Assembly (NCBI GenBank): GCA_964236585.1
Contig: CAXSFE010000027.1
Coordinates: forward strand, 1-33,148
Reading direction: 5' to 3'
DNA from: CAXSEF01 sp964236585
GTDB lineage: Bacteria; Pseudomonadota; Alphaproteobacteria; Acetobacterales; Acetobacteraceae
Length of the DNA stretch: 33,148 bases
Shown: positions 24,976 through 32,932 of the stretch, in pieces
Position numbering within the stretch: position 1 is the stretch's first letter
Layout: each line of letters opens with the position of its first letter
Program-made: the position numbers and the translations under genes
Notes under the pieces: model-generated
What the model was told of the DNA's origin: nothing
The model's database searches: none
What the model saw: the letters and a program-made list of their open reading frames with translations, nothing else

Positions 24976-25099
24976 GCAAGGCTGGGCTCTGCCCAGACCC
25001 GCAAAGGGTCCGAGGACCCTTTGATCCCTTGACTTAAGTACTGGATTCCAAAGGCTTGCCTTTGGCGGGGTCCAGGGGCAGAGCCCCTGGCCTTCCTTT
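24976..25099. repeat. Paired inverted repeat locus (BIME-like) between larE and larB
   Basis: The left unit is CAAGGCTGGGCTCTGCCCAG with the hairpin GGGTCCGAGGACCC. After a short core (TTGACTTAAGTACTGG) the right unit in opposite orientation is CCAAAGGCTTGCCTTTGG, then CCAGGGGCAGAGCCCCTGG and CCTTCC. It interrupts the lar operon between two same-strand genes and could lower or stabilise the downstream larB message. Confidence 0.75.
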
Positions 25100-25106
25100 G
25101 CGCCCG

Positions 25107-25913
25107 TCACGACGCCGCCACCGGACGCAGGAACGCGCTGCCGATGCGGTACGGCGCGAACGACACCGGCCGCGCCAGGCCGGCGCCCTGCGCCAGCGCC
25201 GCGATCTGCGTGCGCAGCGCCTCGGCGGCCGCGGGCTCGATGCGGTCGAGCGTCGCCTGGTCCAGCTCCACCACCACGCCGGCCGCTCGCACCCGGCAGC
25301 GCACCGTGGCCGGCAGCAAGGCCGCCCTCGCCAGGGTCTCGGCCGCGTGCACCATCGCCAGCTCCGCCGGCTCGATGCGCAGCCCGGTCTCGATGCGGCT
25401 CGACAGGCAGGGCGCGGACGGCAGCTCCGACAGCGCGCCCAGTCCCAGTGCCGTCGCGAGCGCACGCACCCCCGCCTTGTCGATCCCGGCCTCCACGAGA
25501 GGGTGGCGCACCGCGTGCTCGCGCGCCGCGGCCAGGCCGGGGCGGATGTCGCCGAGGTCGTCGAGGTTGGTGCCGGACAGCACCGTGCGCGTGGTGCGCT
25601 GCGACACCGCGCCGTACAGGCTGGTCTTGCAGAAGAAGCAGCGATCGTGCGGGTTGGCGCGGTAGCGCGGGTCATCGAACTCGCCGGCGTCGAACACGTC
25701 GAGCGCCCAGCCCTCCGCCGCGGCCAGGGCGCGCGTGCGCTCCGTCGCCTCCAGAGGCACGGCGGGTGAGGTTGCATGATGCATGGACACGCCTGCGCCC
25801 AGCGTGCGGTGCGCGGCGGTCGCCAGGGTCAGGCTGTCGATGCCGCCGCTCACCGCGATCCCCGCCGGCCCGATCCCGCGCAGGACAGCCTCCAGGCGCT
25901 CCAGGTCGCTCAT
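25107..25913 (-). CDS. larE: LarE, sulfur transferase of nickel-pincer cofactor synthesis
   Basis: Encodes 268 residues. The PP-loop for ATP is VSGGIDS (21-27). It is followed by the RCFFCKTSLY block (Cys92, Cys95), LSGTNLDDLGDIRPGLAAA and SAPCLSSRIETG (Cys169). LarE activates the pyridinium carboxylates with ATP and inserts sulfur. The L. plantarum enzyme sacrifices one Cys, whereas enzymes with three cysteines (T. maritima type) hold an Fe-S cluster that carries the sulfur. The CxxC plus distal Cys seen here fits the cluster type (inference). The ATG overlaps the larC stop (ATGA), a tight coupling of the last two synthetic steps. Confidence 0.92.
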   Translation of the reverse strand: MSDLERLEAVLRGIGPAGIAVSGGIDSLTLATAAHRTLGAGVSMHHATSPAVPLEATERTRALAAAEGWALDVFDAGEFDDPRYRANPHDRCFFCKTSLYGAVSQRTTRTVLSGTNLDDLGDIRPGLAAAREHAVRHPLVEAGIDKAGVRALATALGLGALSELPSAPCLSSRIETGLRIEPAELAMVHAAETLARAALLPATVRCRVRAAGVVVELDQATLDRIEPAAAEALRTQIAALAQGAGLARPVSFAPYRIGSAFLRPVAAS

Positions 25914-27349
25914 TCCGCCTCCGCCCGCCGTTCCGCCTCGCGACGCAAGCTGGTGCGCGCGGCGTGCCCGGCAACGTGGCGCACCGAGTCCGACTCCGCC
26001 TTCGCCGTCACGCCGCCCGGCCGCTCCACCAGCTTCACCGCGACCGGCTGGCCCTCGATCACCACCTCGGCGAAGCGGCGCGGCAGGGCGCGGCCCTGCA
26101 CCAGGTGGGTGCGCAGCCCAATCGTGGTGGTCTCGCGGAAGCACGCCTCGACCGCCGCCTCCAGCCGGTCCGGCCGCACCAGCACCTGCACGTGGACCGC
26201 CATGCGGTTCTTCTTGCCGAACGCGGCCATCTGCACGACGTCGTGCACCCCGTCGGTGCCGCGCACGCGGTCCAGCCCGGCGGCCAGTGCCTCGCCGGAC
26301 TGGTCGTCCACCTCGAAGCCGATCACGGCCAGCGCGCGGTGACCGGAGGCGGCCTCCTGCGCCGCGGCCGGGCCGGGCTCGCCATCCGCCGGGGCCGTGT
26401 GCCCGGAGGCTGGCGCATCCGCCGTGTCGAGCACCAGGGCGCGCAGGCAGTTGCTCATCCCCGGCAGGACGCGGCTGCCGAAGCCGATGCCGGAGCCGCG
26501 CAGCGTCGCGACAGCCGGCCGAACGGCACCCGCACAGCCGAGGTGGCGCAGGATCGCGGCCCCGGTCGGCGTGACGCGCTCGCCGCCCACCCCGTCGTCG
26601 CGCACCGCGAAGCCCTCCAGCAGCAACGCGGTCGCGGGTGCCGGCACCGGCATCGGCCCGTGCGCCGTGCGCACCGTGCCCGAGCCTAGCGGCAGCGCCC
26701 CCACGCTCCAGGTGGCCGGCCCCGCCGCCGCGATCACCCACGCGGCCGCCACGATGTCGGCCACCGAGTCCGCGGCGCCGACCTCGTGGAACGTCACCTC
26801 GTCCGGCGGCACGCCATGCACGCGCCCCTCCGCGTCGGCCAGGCAGCCGAAGATGCCGAGCGCGTGGCCAAGAACCTCGGCAGGCAGGTCGGCTGCCTCG
26901 ATCCGCGCCCGCAGCGCACGCCACGAGCCGGTGCTGGCCGAATGCGCGTCGTCGCCGGTGGCTGCAGCGGGGACAGGGGAATGTTTCACGTGAAACATTC
27001 TTTCGTCACCGTTCCGTTCCGGGGCGTCTGGGGCGGGTACGGCGTCATTTTTTTCGTGCCCATACGCTGGATCATGATGCGTCGCGTGGGCTTCGGCCGC
27101 GTGCCCATCGTGCCCATGGTGGTGCCCCGGCCCGTGCCGGTGCGCGCCGCCGTCATGCGGGGTGTCGACGAGGAAACGGCGTCCGGTCAGCGTGCCGTCG
27201 CCGTGCGCGGCCAGCCGGCACGCCACGCCGGACAGCAGAGTGGCAGCCCTGGCGGCACCCGCCTCATGGGAAGGAAACGCATCGAGGAGGGCGGCGACGA
27301 ACATGTCTCCGGCCGCCCCGCCGAGCGGGTCGAGGTGGATGTGTCGCAT
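25910..27349 (-). CDS. larC: LarC, nickel-pincer nucleotide synthase (nickel insertion)
   Basis: Encodes 479 residues as one uninterrupted frame, unlike the frameshift-dependent larC1/larC2 of Lactiplantibacillus. It begins HIHLDPLGGAAGDMFVAALLDAF. A His-rich nickel-holding segment (AHRHGPGHHHGHDGH, about 66-83, and further His to 98) is followed by a low-complexity linker, then HALGIFGCLADAEGRVHG, VTFHEVGAADSVADIV, VTPTGAAILRHL, RGSGIGFGSR, FEVDDQSGEALAAGLDRV and RMAVHVQVLVRPD. LarC inserts nickel into the pincer nucleotide using CTP. The linker residues MFHVKH (118-123) are encoded by a perfect parS sequence. The gene follows an SDR by 32 bases and overlaps larE. Confidence 0.93.
   Translation of the reverse strand: MRHIHLDPLGGAAGDMFVAALLDAFPSHEAGAARAATLLSGVACRLAAHGDGTLTGRRFLVDTPHDGGAHRHGPGHHHGHDGHAAEAHATHHDPAYGHEKNDAVPAPDAPERNGDERMFHVKHSPVPAAATGDDAHSASTGSWRALRARIEAADLPAEVLGHALGIFGCLADAEGRVHGVPPDEVTFHEVGAADSVADIVAAAWVIAAAGPATWSVGALPLGSGTVRTAHGPMPVPAPATALLLEGFAVRDDGVGGERVTPTGAAILRHLGCAGAVRPAVATLRGSGIGFGSRVLPGMSNCLRALVLDTADAPASGHTAPADGEPGPAAAQEAASGHRALAVIGFEVDDQSGEALAAGLDRVRGTDGVHDVVQMAAFGKKNRMAVHVQVLVRPDRLEAAVEACFRETTTIGLRTHLVQGRALPRRFAEVVIEGQPVAVKLVERPGGVTAKAESDSVRHVAGHAARTSLRREAERRAEAE
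26979..27000. other. parS centromere-like site (ParB binding) inside larC
   Basis: A perfect 22-base palindrome contains at 26982-26997 the sequence TGTTTCACGTGAAACA, identical to the canonical chromosomal parS consensus bound by ParB. It lies in the low-complexity linker of larC, where the six codons MFHVKH are tolerated. It is the only such site seen in the window, and no parA, parB, gidA or gidB is nearby. Chromosomal parS sites usually lie in the origin-proximal part of the chromosome, so this places the window there (inference). Confidence 0.88.
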
Positions 27350-27381
27350 GGGCCTCCAGGGGTCCTGCCGGCCGCCCGGAA

Positions 27382-28239
27382 TCAGGCGCCGCGATGCTCC
27401 GGGTAGTCCGCCCCGAGCGTGGTCGCTTCCCAGCCGTCGAAGTCGCGGCGCAGCGCCTCCAGCTTGGCGCGCGCCAGGCCCAGCGCCGGCTTGCCGAGCA
27501 CGAGGTGCAGCGGCGGCTCGGCGGCCTCCACGGCGGCGATGATCGCCTCTGCGCCGCGCACCGGGTCGCCGGGCTGGCTGCCGCTGCGCGCCTCGGTCTG
27601 GCGGCGCCGCTCCCCAGCTGTGCCCTCGTAGTCCTCGATGCGGGTGGCGGACTGCCTGATGGAGCGGCCCGCCCAGTCGGTGCGGAACGGCCCCGGCTCG
27701 ACGATCGTCACCCTGATGCCGAGCGGCGCCACCTCCAGCGCGAGGGTCTCCGAGAGGCCCTCCACCGCGTATTTCGTGGCGTGGTAGAACCCGGTCGCGG
27801 CGAAGCTGACGAGGCCACCGATCGAGGAGACGTTGACAATGTGCCCGCTCCGGCGCGCGCGCATCCCCGGCAGCACCGCCTGGGTCGCCGCGATCAGGCC
27901 GAATACGTTGGTCTCGAACATGGCCCGGATCTCGTCGTCCTCGCCCTCCTCGATCGCGGCGAGGTACCCGTAGCCGGCGTTGTTCACCAGCACGTCGACG
28001 CGCCCGAACCTTTCCTCCGCCGCGCGCACCGCGGCCGCCACCTGCGCCCGGTCGTCCACGTCGAGCGCCAGCGCCAGGGCACGGTCCTCGCGGCCCTCCA
28101 CCAGGTCGGCGACCTTGCCAGCGTCGCGCGCCGTCACTGCGGCACGCCAGCCGCGCTCCAGCACCAGCCGGGCCAGCTCGCGGCCGAAGCCTGTGGAGCA
28201 GCCGGTGATCAGCCACACCGGGGTCTCGCTGTCAGACAT
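27382..28239 (-). CDS. SDR-family oxidoreductase
   Basis: Encodes 285 residues from ATG 28239, preceded by GGGAGAG. It is a classical short-chain dehydrogenase of the retinol/steroid-dehydrogenase-like group: cofactor motif LITGCSTGFGRELARL, Arg in VTARDAGKV (suggesting NADP), VLVNNAGYGYLAAIEE, active-site Ser in NVSSIGGLVSF and YHATK. The tail VEPGPFRTDWAGRS and the last 60 residues are as in many uncharacterised alphaproteobacterial SDRs. It stands first in the lar gene string, 32 bases ahead of larC. Whether it has anything to do with the nickel cofactor is unknown; a chance neighbour is quite possible. Confidence 0.87.
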   Translation of the reverse strand: MSDSETPVWLITGCSTGFGRELARLVLERGWRAAVTARDAGKVADLVEGREDRALALALDVDDRAQVAAAVRAAEERFGRVDVLVNNAGYGYLAAIEEGEDDEIRAMFETNVFGLIAATQAVLPGMRARRSGHIVNVSSIGGLVSFAATGFYHATKYAVEGLSETLALEVAPLGIRVTIVEPGPFRTDWAGRSIRQSATRIEDYEGTAGERRRQTEARSGSQPGDPVRGAEAIIAAVEAAEPPLHLVLGKPALGLARAKLEALRRDFDGWEATTLGADYPEHRGA

Positions 28240-28318
28240 CACGCGCTCTCCCGCCCGCAGGATGCGCCGCGGGCACCGTCATGACGCATGGGGGGCGGCA
28301 GGGTTCGGGCGGGGTCAA

Positions 28319-28442
28319 GCAAGGTTGAGGCTCTGCCTCAAACTCCGCCAAGGGCTGGGCCCTTGGATCGCCTTCTCTTAGGCAAGGCCGGTCCAGGGGC
28401 GGCTCGCCCCTGGCGGGTCTGGGCGGAGCCCAGCCTTGCTTG
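28319..28442. repeat. Paired inverted repeat locus (BIME-like) between amidase and SDR genes
   Basis: The left unit is CAAGGTTGAGGCTCTGCCTC and the hairpin CCAAGGGCTGGGCCCTTGG. After a short core follow GTCCAGGGGCGGCTCGCCCC and GGGCGGAGCCCAGCCTTGCT in opposite orientation. It ends two bases before the amidase stop codon. The stems keep their pairing while the bases differ from other loci, indicating compensatory change. Confidence 0.75.
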
Positions 28443-28444
28443 CT

Positions 28445-29941
28445 TCACCCCAGGTCCCAGAACCCCTGCGCCTCCGCGAGCGGCGGCGCCTCGGCTAGGC
28501 GGGCGAAGTCCGGCACGGGCCGGCGAAAAGCCGAGTCGCCCGCGCAGGCGGCCTCGATCGCGGCGGCGATGCCGAGCACGAGGGCGTCGCCGCCGCGCGG
28601 CCCGACGATCTGCAGGCCGAACGGCAGCCCGGCCTCGTCGGCGCCGAGCGGCAGGCTGAGCGCGGGATGGCCGGCGAGCGTCACGCCGTAGGCCAGGGCG
28701 AGCCAGTGGAAGTACGACCGGGTGGCCACGCCGTCGATCTGCGCGGGGTGCGGCTCGCGCCACGGCCGCGGGCTGAGCGTGATCGCGGGGCTGAGCAGCA
28801 CGTCGTGGCGCTCGAAGAACTCGCCGAACGCGCGGTAGATGCGGGTCTGCGCCGCGGCCGCGCGGCTGTGGTCCTCCAGGGTGTAGCGCAGGCCCTCCTC
28901 CACGTTGGCGCGGACGTTGGCGCCCAGCCGCTCCGGCTGCTCGCGGAACTGGCGCAGGTGGCTGCCGAGGAACAGCCCGGCGCGCAGCACGGCGAAGGCG
29001 TCGTCGGCGCCGGCACAGTCCGGGGTCGCGGCCTCGCAGCGCGCGAACAGCGGCGACAGCGCGGCGACGCGGGCCGCGAACACGCGGCGGATGTGGCGCT
29101 CGGTGGGGGCGAAGCCGAAGTCCTCGGTGACCGCGACGCGCAGGGTGTCGAGGCGCACGGGCACGGGCGGGAAGAACCGGCCCGGCGTGGCGCGCACCGC
29201 CTCGCCGGGCAGGGTGTAGGCGAGCGGGTCGCGGCCGTCGTCGGACGCCATCGCAGAAAGCAGCAGTGCCGTATCGGCCACGTCGCGCGCCATCGGGCCG
29301 TTGACCGGCAGGCACGACCAGCCGGCGCCGCGGGTCTCGTTGGGCACCAGGCCGGGCGAGGGCCGCAGGCCGACGACCCCGTTGTGGGCGGCGGGGTTGC
29401 GCAGGCTGCCGCCGGTATCCGAGCCGGTGCACAGCGGCAGCATCCCGCACGCCAGCGCCACCGCCGAGCCCCCCGAGGAACCGGCGGCCGAGCGCTGCGT
29501 GTCGAATGGGTTGGCGGTGGTGCCGAACACGGCGTTGCGGGTGTTGGCGCCGGCGGCGAACTCCGGCGTGTTGGTCTTGGCGAGCACGATCCCCCCTGCC
29601 GCGCGCAGCCGCGCCACCACGCCGAGGTCGCGGGCCGGCACATGCCCGGCGAAGATCGGGCTGCCGTAGGTGGTGCGCAGCCCCGCGGTGTCGTCGGTGT
29701 CCTTGATGCCGAGCGGCAGCCCGTGCAGCGGGCCGAGCCGGTCTGCGCGCATCACCGCGGCCTCTGCGGCGCGGGCGGCAGTGCGCGCGCCCGGCTCGTC
29801 GAGCGTGACGACGGCGTTGACCGCCGGGTTGATGCGGCCGATGCGCGCGAGGCAGGAGTCGAGCAGCTCGACCGGCGAAAGCGCGCGGGCGGCGATCAGG
29901 CGGGCCAGCTCGGTGGCGCTCAGGTCGCAGGGCTCGGTCAC
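28445..29941 (-). CDS. Amidase (amidase-signature family)
   Basis: Encodes 498 residues. GTG 29941 is preferred because GGAGG stands about 8 bases upstream; a GTG at 29971 lacks this. The Ser-cisSer-Lys triad is visible: Lys80 in LPLGIKDTDD, cis-Ser in SAAGSSGGSAVALA (near 155) and nucleophile Ser179 in GSDTGGSLRNPA. The family hydrolyses amides of many kinds (GatA-like, aryl or alkyl amides). GatB/GatC neighbours are absent and the length and C-terminus (PHPAQIDGVATRSYFHWL) fit a catabolic amidase rather than the tRNA-dependent amidotransferase. Substrate unknown. No signal peptide is seen, so it is cytoplasmic. The 166 bases upstream to the next gene hold nothing recognisable. Confidence 0.9.
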   Translation of the reverse strand: MTEPCDLSATELARLIAARALSPVELLDSCLARIGRINPAVNAVVTLDEPGARTAARAAEAAVMRADRLGPLHGLPLGIKDTDDTAGLRTTYGSPIFAGHVPARDLGVVARLRAAGGIVLAKTNTPEFAAGANTRNAVFGTTANPFDTQRSAAGSSGGSAVALACGMLPLCTGSDTGGSLRNPAAHNGVVGLRPSPGLVPNETRGAGWSCLPVNGPMARDVADTALLLSAMASDDGRDPLAYTLPGEAVRATPGRFFPPVPVRLDTLRVAVTEDFGFAPTERHIRRVFAARVAALSPLFARCEAATPDCAGADDAFAVLRAGLFLGSHLRQFREQPERLGANVRANVEEGLRYTLEDHSRAAAAQTRIYRAFGEFFERHDVLLSPAITLSPRPWREPHPAQIDGVATRSYFHWLALAYGVTLAGHPALSLPLGADEAGLPFGLQIVGPRGGDALVLGIAAAIEAACAGDSAFRRPVPDFARLAEAPPLAEAQGFWDLG

Positions 29942-30107
29942 GGCGTCGCCTCCGGGAGACCCAGGCGGCACGGGCCGCGGGCCTGAACCCTCCGCGTGCC
30001 ATCCTGGCCCGGCAAGGGCAAGCCGCGCGGTGGTGCGCAGCCTAGCCGGTGCCCGGGCGCCCGGCGCCGCCTGCCCCGGCCGTGGCCAGGGCGGGCGCCG
30101 CGCGGGA

Positions 30108-30260
30108 TCAGCGGTAGCCGCCGCGATAGCCGCCGTATCCGCCGCCGTAGCCGTAGCATGGGTGCAGTCCGAGCGGTCCGCACCCGCACGCCGACAGCGT
30201 GCCGGCCGAGAGCAGCAGCGCGAGAACGGCGACGATCCGCTTCCTGGTTGGTCTGGTCAT
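30108..30260 (-). CDS. Small Gly/Tyr-rich lipoprotein, 50 residues
   Basis: ATG 30260 has a strong Shine-Dalgarno (AGGAG, 5-6 bases upstream). The peptide begins MTRPTRKRIVAVLALLLSAG, followed by a lipobox TLSAC, so Cys25 would be lipidated and the mature part is only 26 residues. It reads CGCGPLGLHPC then the repetitive YGYGGGYGGYRGGYR. Gly-Tyr tails of this kind occur in small envelope and surface-associated proteins of unknown role. The start signal, signal peptide and lipobox together make it likely to be a real gene despite its size. It is divergent from the lipoprotein gene at 30406. Confidence 0.6.
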   Translation of the reverse strand: MTRPTRKRIVAVLALLLSAGTLSACGCGPLGLHPCYGYGGGYGGYRGGYR

Positions 30261-30405
30261 GGTGGCTCCTGGGTTGTCTGATCGTGTTGTGCGGACGGCA
30301 TCGTGGCCGGGTGATGGCGCAACGATCTCGGAATGTGGCGTCGGCCGGACGCGCCTGGCCGCGGGGGCTGGCGGGCCGGCCCGTGCCGCGCGCTATGCTG
30401 GCGGG

Positions 30406-30714
30406 ATGACAAAGCCCCTCCTGCTGCTGTCGGCGGCCGTGCTTATCCTGTCGGGATGCGGCAGCACGACCGGGATCGTGCCCGTGGCGCCGGGCACCTA
30501 CGCCGTCTCGGAGATGCGCGCGCCCGCGCTGGGCGGCGGCGCCGAGGCGCGTCGCGCGGCGCTGGCGGAGGCGGACGGGTTCTGCCGCCGGCAGGGCGGG
30601 GCGCTCGCCCCGCTGGTGCTGCGCCCGGACGGCGATCCCTTCACGCCCTACTACCCGACCGCCTTCGACGTGACCTTCCGCTGCGTAACGGGGACGCAGT
30701 CGCCAACGCGCTGA
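30406..30714 (+). CDS. Small lipoprotein of unknown function
   Basis: Encodes 102 residues from ATG 30406. It has a short signal with lipobox (LLLLSAAVLILSGC, Cys near 18). The mature part reads GTYAVSEMRAPALGGGAEARRAALAEADGFCRRQGG and ends FDVTFRCVTG. The two Cys residues (in GFCRR and FRCV) could form a disulfide in the periplasm. The PGTY to FDVTFRC layout recalls a family of small proteobacterial lipoproteins of unknown function. The longer in-frame upstream stretch has no ribosome-binding site or signal. The following intergenic repeat belongs to the interspersed family. Confidence 0.7.
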   Translation: MTKPLLLLSAAVLILSGCGSTTGIVPVAPGTYAVSEMRAPALGGGAEARRAALAEADGFCRRQGGALAPLVLRPDGDPFTPYYPTAFDVTFRCVTGTQSPTR

Positions 30715-30731
30715 CGGAACGCGCGCCGGCA

Positions 30732-30898
30732 GGACAAGGCCAGGGCTCTGCCCTGGACCCGCCAGGGGCAGCGCCCCTGGGCCGGCGCAACTTCAGGCCG
30801 GCGGCACGGACCGTGGCAGTGAGAACCCCAGCCCATGAGGGGTTTCCAAAGGCTCCGCCTTTGGCGGGGTCCAGGGGCAGAGCCCCTGGCCTTCCTTC
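30732..30898. repeat. Paired inverted repeat locus (BIME-like) before the ABC exporter
   Basis: The left unit (30732-30786) has CCAGGGCTCTGCCCTGG and CCAGGGGCAGCGCCCCTGG. After a 58-base core the right unit (30845-30898) has CCAAAGGCTCCGCCTTTGG and CCAGGGGCAGAGCCCCTGG in opposite orientation. It fills most of the 237-base gap between two same-strand genes; 30899-30951 is the short leader of the exporter gene. These are the best preserved arms in the window. Confidence 0.8.
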
Positions 30899-30951
30899 GT
30901 GACTGCCACCTGCGGTTGACGGCTGCCCCGTCCGTCCCCACCGCTTGGGCC

Positions 30952-32898
30952 ATGCTGCATTTCTTCGAACGCCTGCTGTCTCCGACCGCCCTGCCACCCG
31001 AGCTGGCGCCGCCGGAGGCCGACAGCCCGCGTGCCCTGCCGCGCTTCTACTGGCACTTCGTGCGCCAGGCGCCCGGACTGGTCGCGGCCCTGTTCGCCGC
31101 CGGGCTCGTCGTGGCGCTGCTCGACACCACCATCCCGGTGTTCATCGGCCGCGTGGCCTCCCTGGTCGCGACCCACACTCCGCAGGCGCTGCTGCACGAC
31201 GCGGGCGCCCAGCTGCTGGGCATGGCGGCGGTGCTGCTGCTGGCGCGGCCGGCGGCGCTGCTGGTGCAGTTCCTGGTGACCAACCAGGCGATCGCGCCGG
31301 GCATGACCAACCTGGTGCGCTGGCAGAGCCACTGGCACGTGGTTAGGCAGAGCTGGACGTTCTTCCAGAACGACTTCGCCGGCCGGATCGCCAACCGGGT
31401 GATGCAGACGGGCCCGAGCCTGCGCGAGAGCGTGGTGCAGGCGACCAACGCCGTCTGGTACCTGCTGGTGTACGGCGGCAGCGCGATCGTGCTGCTGGCG
31501 CGCGCGGACTGGCGGCTCGCGGTGCCGATCGTGCTGTGGTTCGCGGCGTACGGCGGGCTGCTGCGCGCCTTCGTGCCGAGGATGCGCGAGCGCTCGCGCC
31601 GCATGTCGGAGGTGCGCTCGAACCTGACCGGGCGGGTGGTGGACAGCTACACCAACATCCTCACCGTCAAGCTGTTCGCGACCGCGCGCGACGAGGACGC
31701 CTTCGTGCGCGAGTCCGTCGACGAGCACACGGAGACCTTCCAGGCGCAGCTGCGGCTGATCACGCTGTGGAGCCTGTCGCTCGCGGTGATGAACGCGGCG
31801 ATGATGGTGGGCGTGGCCACGGTGGCGGTGCTGGCGTGGCGGGCCGGGCGGGTGCCGCTGGCGACGGTGGCCACCGCGCTGCCGTTGGCGTGGCAGATCT
31901 CCAACATGGCCGGCTGGGTCGCGCAGAACATCACCGGGATCTTCGAGAACGTCGGCGTGGTGCAGGACGGCATGCGCTCGATCGCGGTGCCGCGGCAGAT
32001 GGCCGACGTGCCCGACGCCACGCCGCTGCGCCTCCCCCGTGCGGCGGAGCGCGGGCCGGGCGGCGGGCACGGCACGGGGCGCGGCGCGATCCGGTTCGAG
32101 GCCGTGGGCTTCGACTACGGCCGCGTCCGCCGCGAGGGCGAGCGCGGCGGCGTGCTGCGCGGCCTCGACTTGGCGATCGCCGGCGGCGAGCGGGTCGGGC
32201 TGATCGGGCGCTCGGGTGCTGGCAAGTCGACGCTGGTGAACCTGCTGCTCCGCTTCCACGAGCCGCTGAGCGGCCGCATCCTCATCGACGGCCAGGACAT
32301 CGCGGGCGTGACCCAGGAGAGCCTGCGCGCGCAGATCGGCATGGTGACGCAGGACACCTCGCTGCTGCACCGCTCGATCCGCGACAACCTGCGCTACGGG
32401 CGGCCCGACGCCACCGAGGCGGAGGTCGTGGACGCGGCGCGGCGCGCCCACGCGCTGGAGTTCATCGAGCAGCTGGAGGACTGGCAGGGGCGGCGCGGCT
32501 TCGACGCGCATGTCGGCGAGCGCGGCGTCAAGCTGTCCGGCGGGCAGCGGCAGCGCATCGCCATCGCGCGCGTCGTGCTCAAGGACGCGCCGATCCTGGT
32601 GCTGGACGAGGCGACCTCGGCGCTCGACTCCGAGGTGGAGGCGGCGATCCAGGAGCAGCTCGACCGGCTGATGCGCGGGCGCACGGTGATCGCGATCGCG
32701 CACCGCCTGTCCACGATCGCGCGCATGGACCGGCTCGCGGTGATCGACGCGGGGCGCATCGTCGAGACGGGCACGCACGCCGAGCTCCTGGCGCGGCGCG
32801 GCGCCTACGCGTCGCTGTGGGCGCGGCAGTCGGGCGGGTTCCTGCCGGAGCGCGAGGTCGCGGCGAGCCTGGAGGACGTGGTGCCGGATCTGGCCTGA
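30952..32898 (+). CDS. ABC exporter, fused membrane and ATPase domains (MsbA/Atm1-like half transporter)
   Basis: Encodes 648 residues from ATG 30952; the frame is open further upstream into a repeat, which is rejected as coding. A six-helix membrane domain occupies roughly residues 40-330 (LVAALFAAGLVVALLDTTIP, LLGMAAVLLLARPAALLVQF, RLAVPIVLWFAAYGGLL among the helices), with FFQNDFAGRIANRVMQTG as the typical coupling region. The ATPase domain has Walker A GRSGAGKST (near 418), Q-loop MVTQDTSLLH, signature KLSGGQRQRIAIAR (near 527), Walker B ILVLDEATSALD and H-loop IAHRLSTI. It acts as a homodimer exporting a lipid, peptide or other compound. No dedicated substrate gene adjoins it, so the cargo is unknown. 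Confidence 0.92.
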   Translation: MLHFFERLLSPTALPPELAPPEADSPRALPRFYWHFVRQAPGLVAALFAAGLVVALLDTTIPVFIGRVASLVATHTPQALLHDAGAQLLGMAAVLLLARPAALLVQFLVTNQAIAPGMTNLVRWQSHWHVVRQSWTFFQNDFAGRIANRVMQTGPSLRESVVQATNAVWYLLVYGGSAIVLLARADWRLAVPIVLWFAAYGGLLRAFVPRMRERSRRMSEVRSNLTGRVVDSYTNILTVKLFATARDEDAFVRESVDEHTETFQAQLRLITLWSLSLAVMNAAMMVGVATVAVLAWRAGRVPLATVATALPLAWQISNMAGWVAQNITGIFENVGVVQDGMRSIAVPRQMADVPDATPLRLPRAAERGPGGGHGTGRGAIRFEAVGFDYGRVRREGERGGVLRGLDLAIAGGERVGLIGRSGAGKSTLVNLLLRFHEPLSGRILIDGQDIAGVTQESLRAQIGMVTQDTSLLHRSIRDNLRYGRPDATEAEVVDAARRAHALEFIEQLEDWQGRRGFDAHVGERGVKLSGGQRQRIAIARVVLKDAPILVLDEATSALDSEVEAAIQEQLDRLMRGRTVIAIAHRLSTIARMDRLAVIDAGRIVETGTHAELLARRGAYASLWARQSGGFLPEREVAASLEDVVPDLA

Positions 32899-32932
32899 CA
32901 CCGGCAGCTTGGTTCGTTGACCGGCAGGCGAA

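Noticed and set aside
26941..27000. The larC palindrome as a terminator or as part of the interspersed hairpin repeats
   Set aside because: It lies inside coding sequence, shares no sequence with the repeat units, and its core is exactly the parS consensus.
30835..30951. An N-terminal extension of the ABC exporter
   Set aside because: It translates the interspersed repeat (30845-30898), and the exporter family begins near the ATG at 30952.
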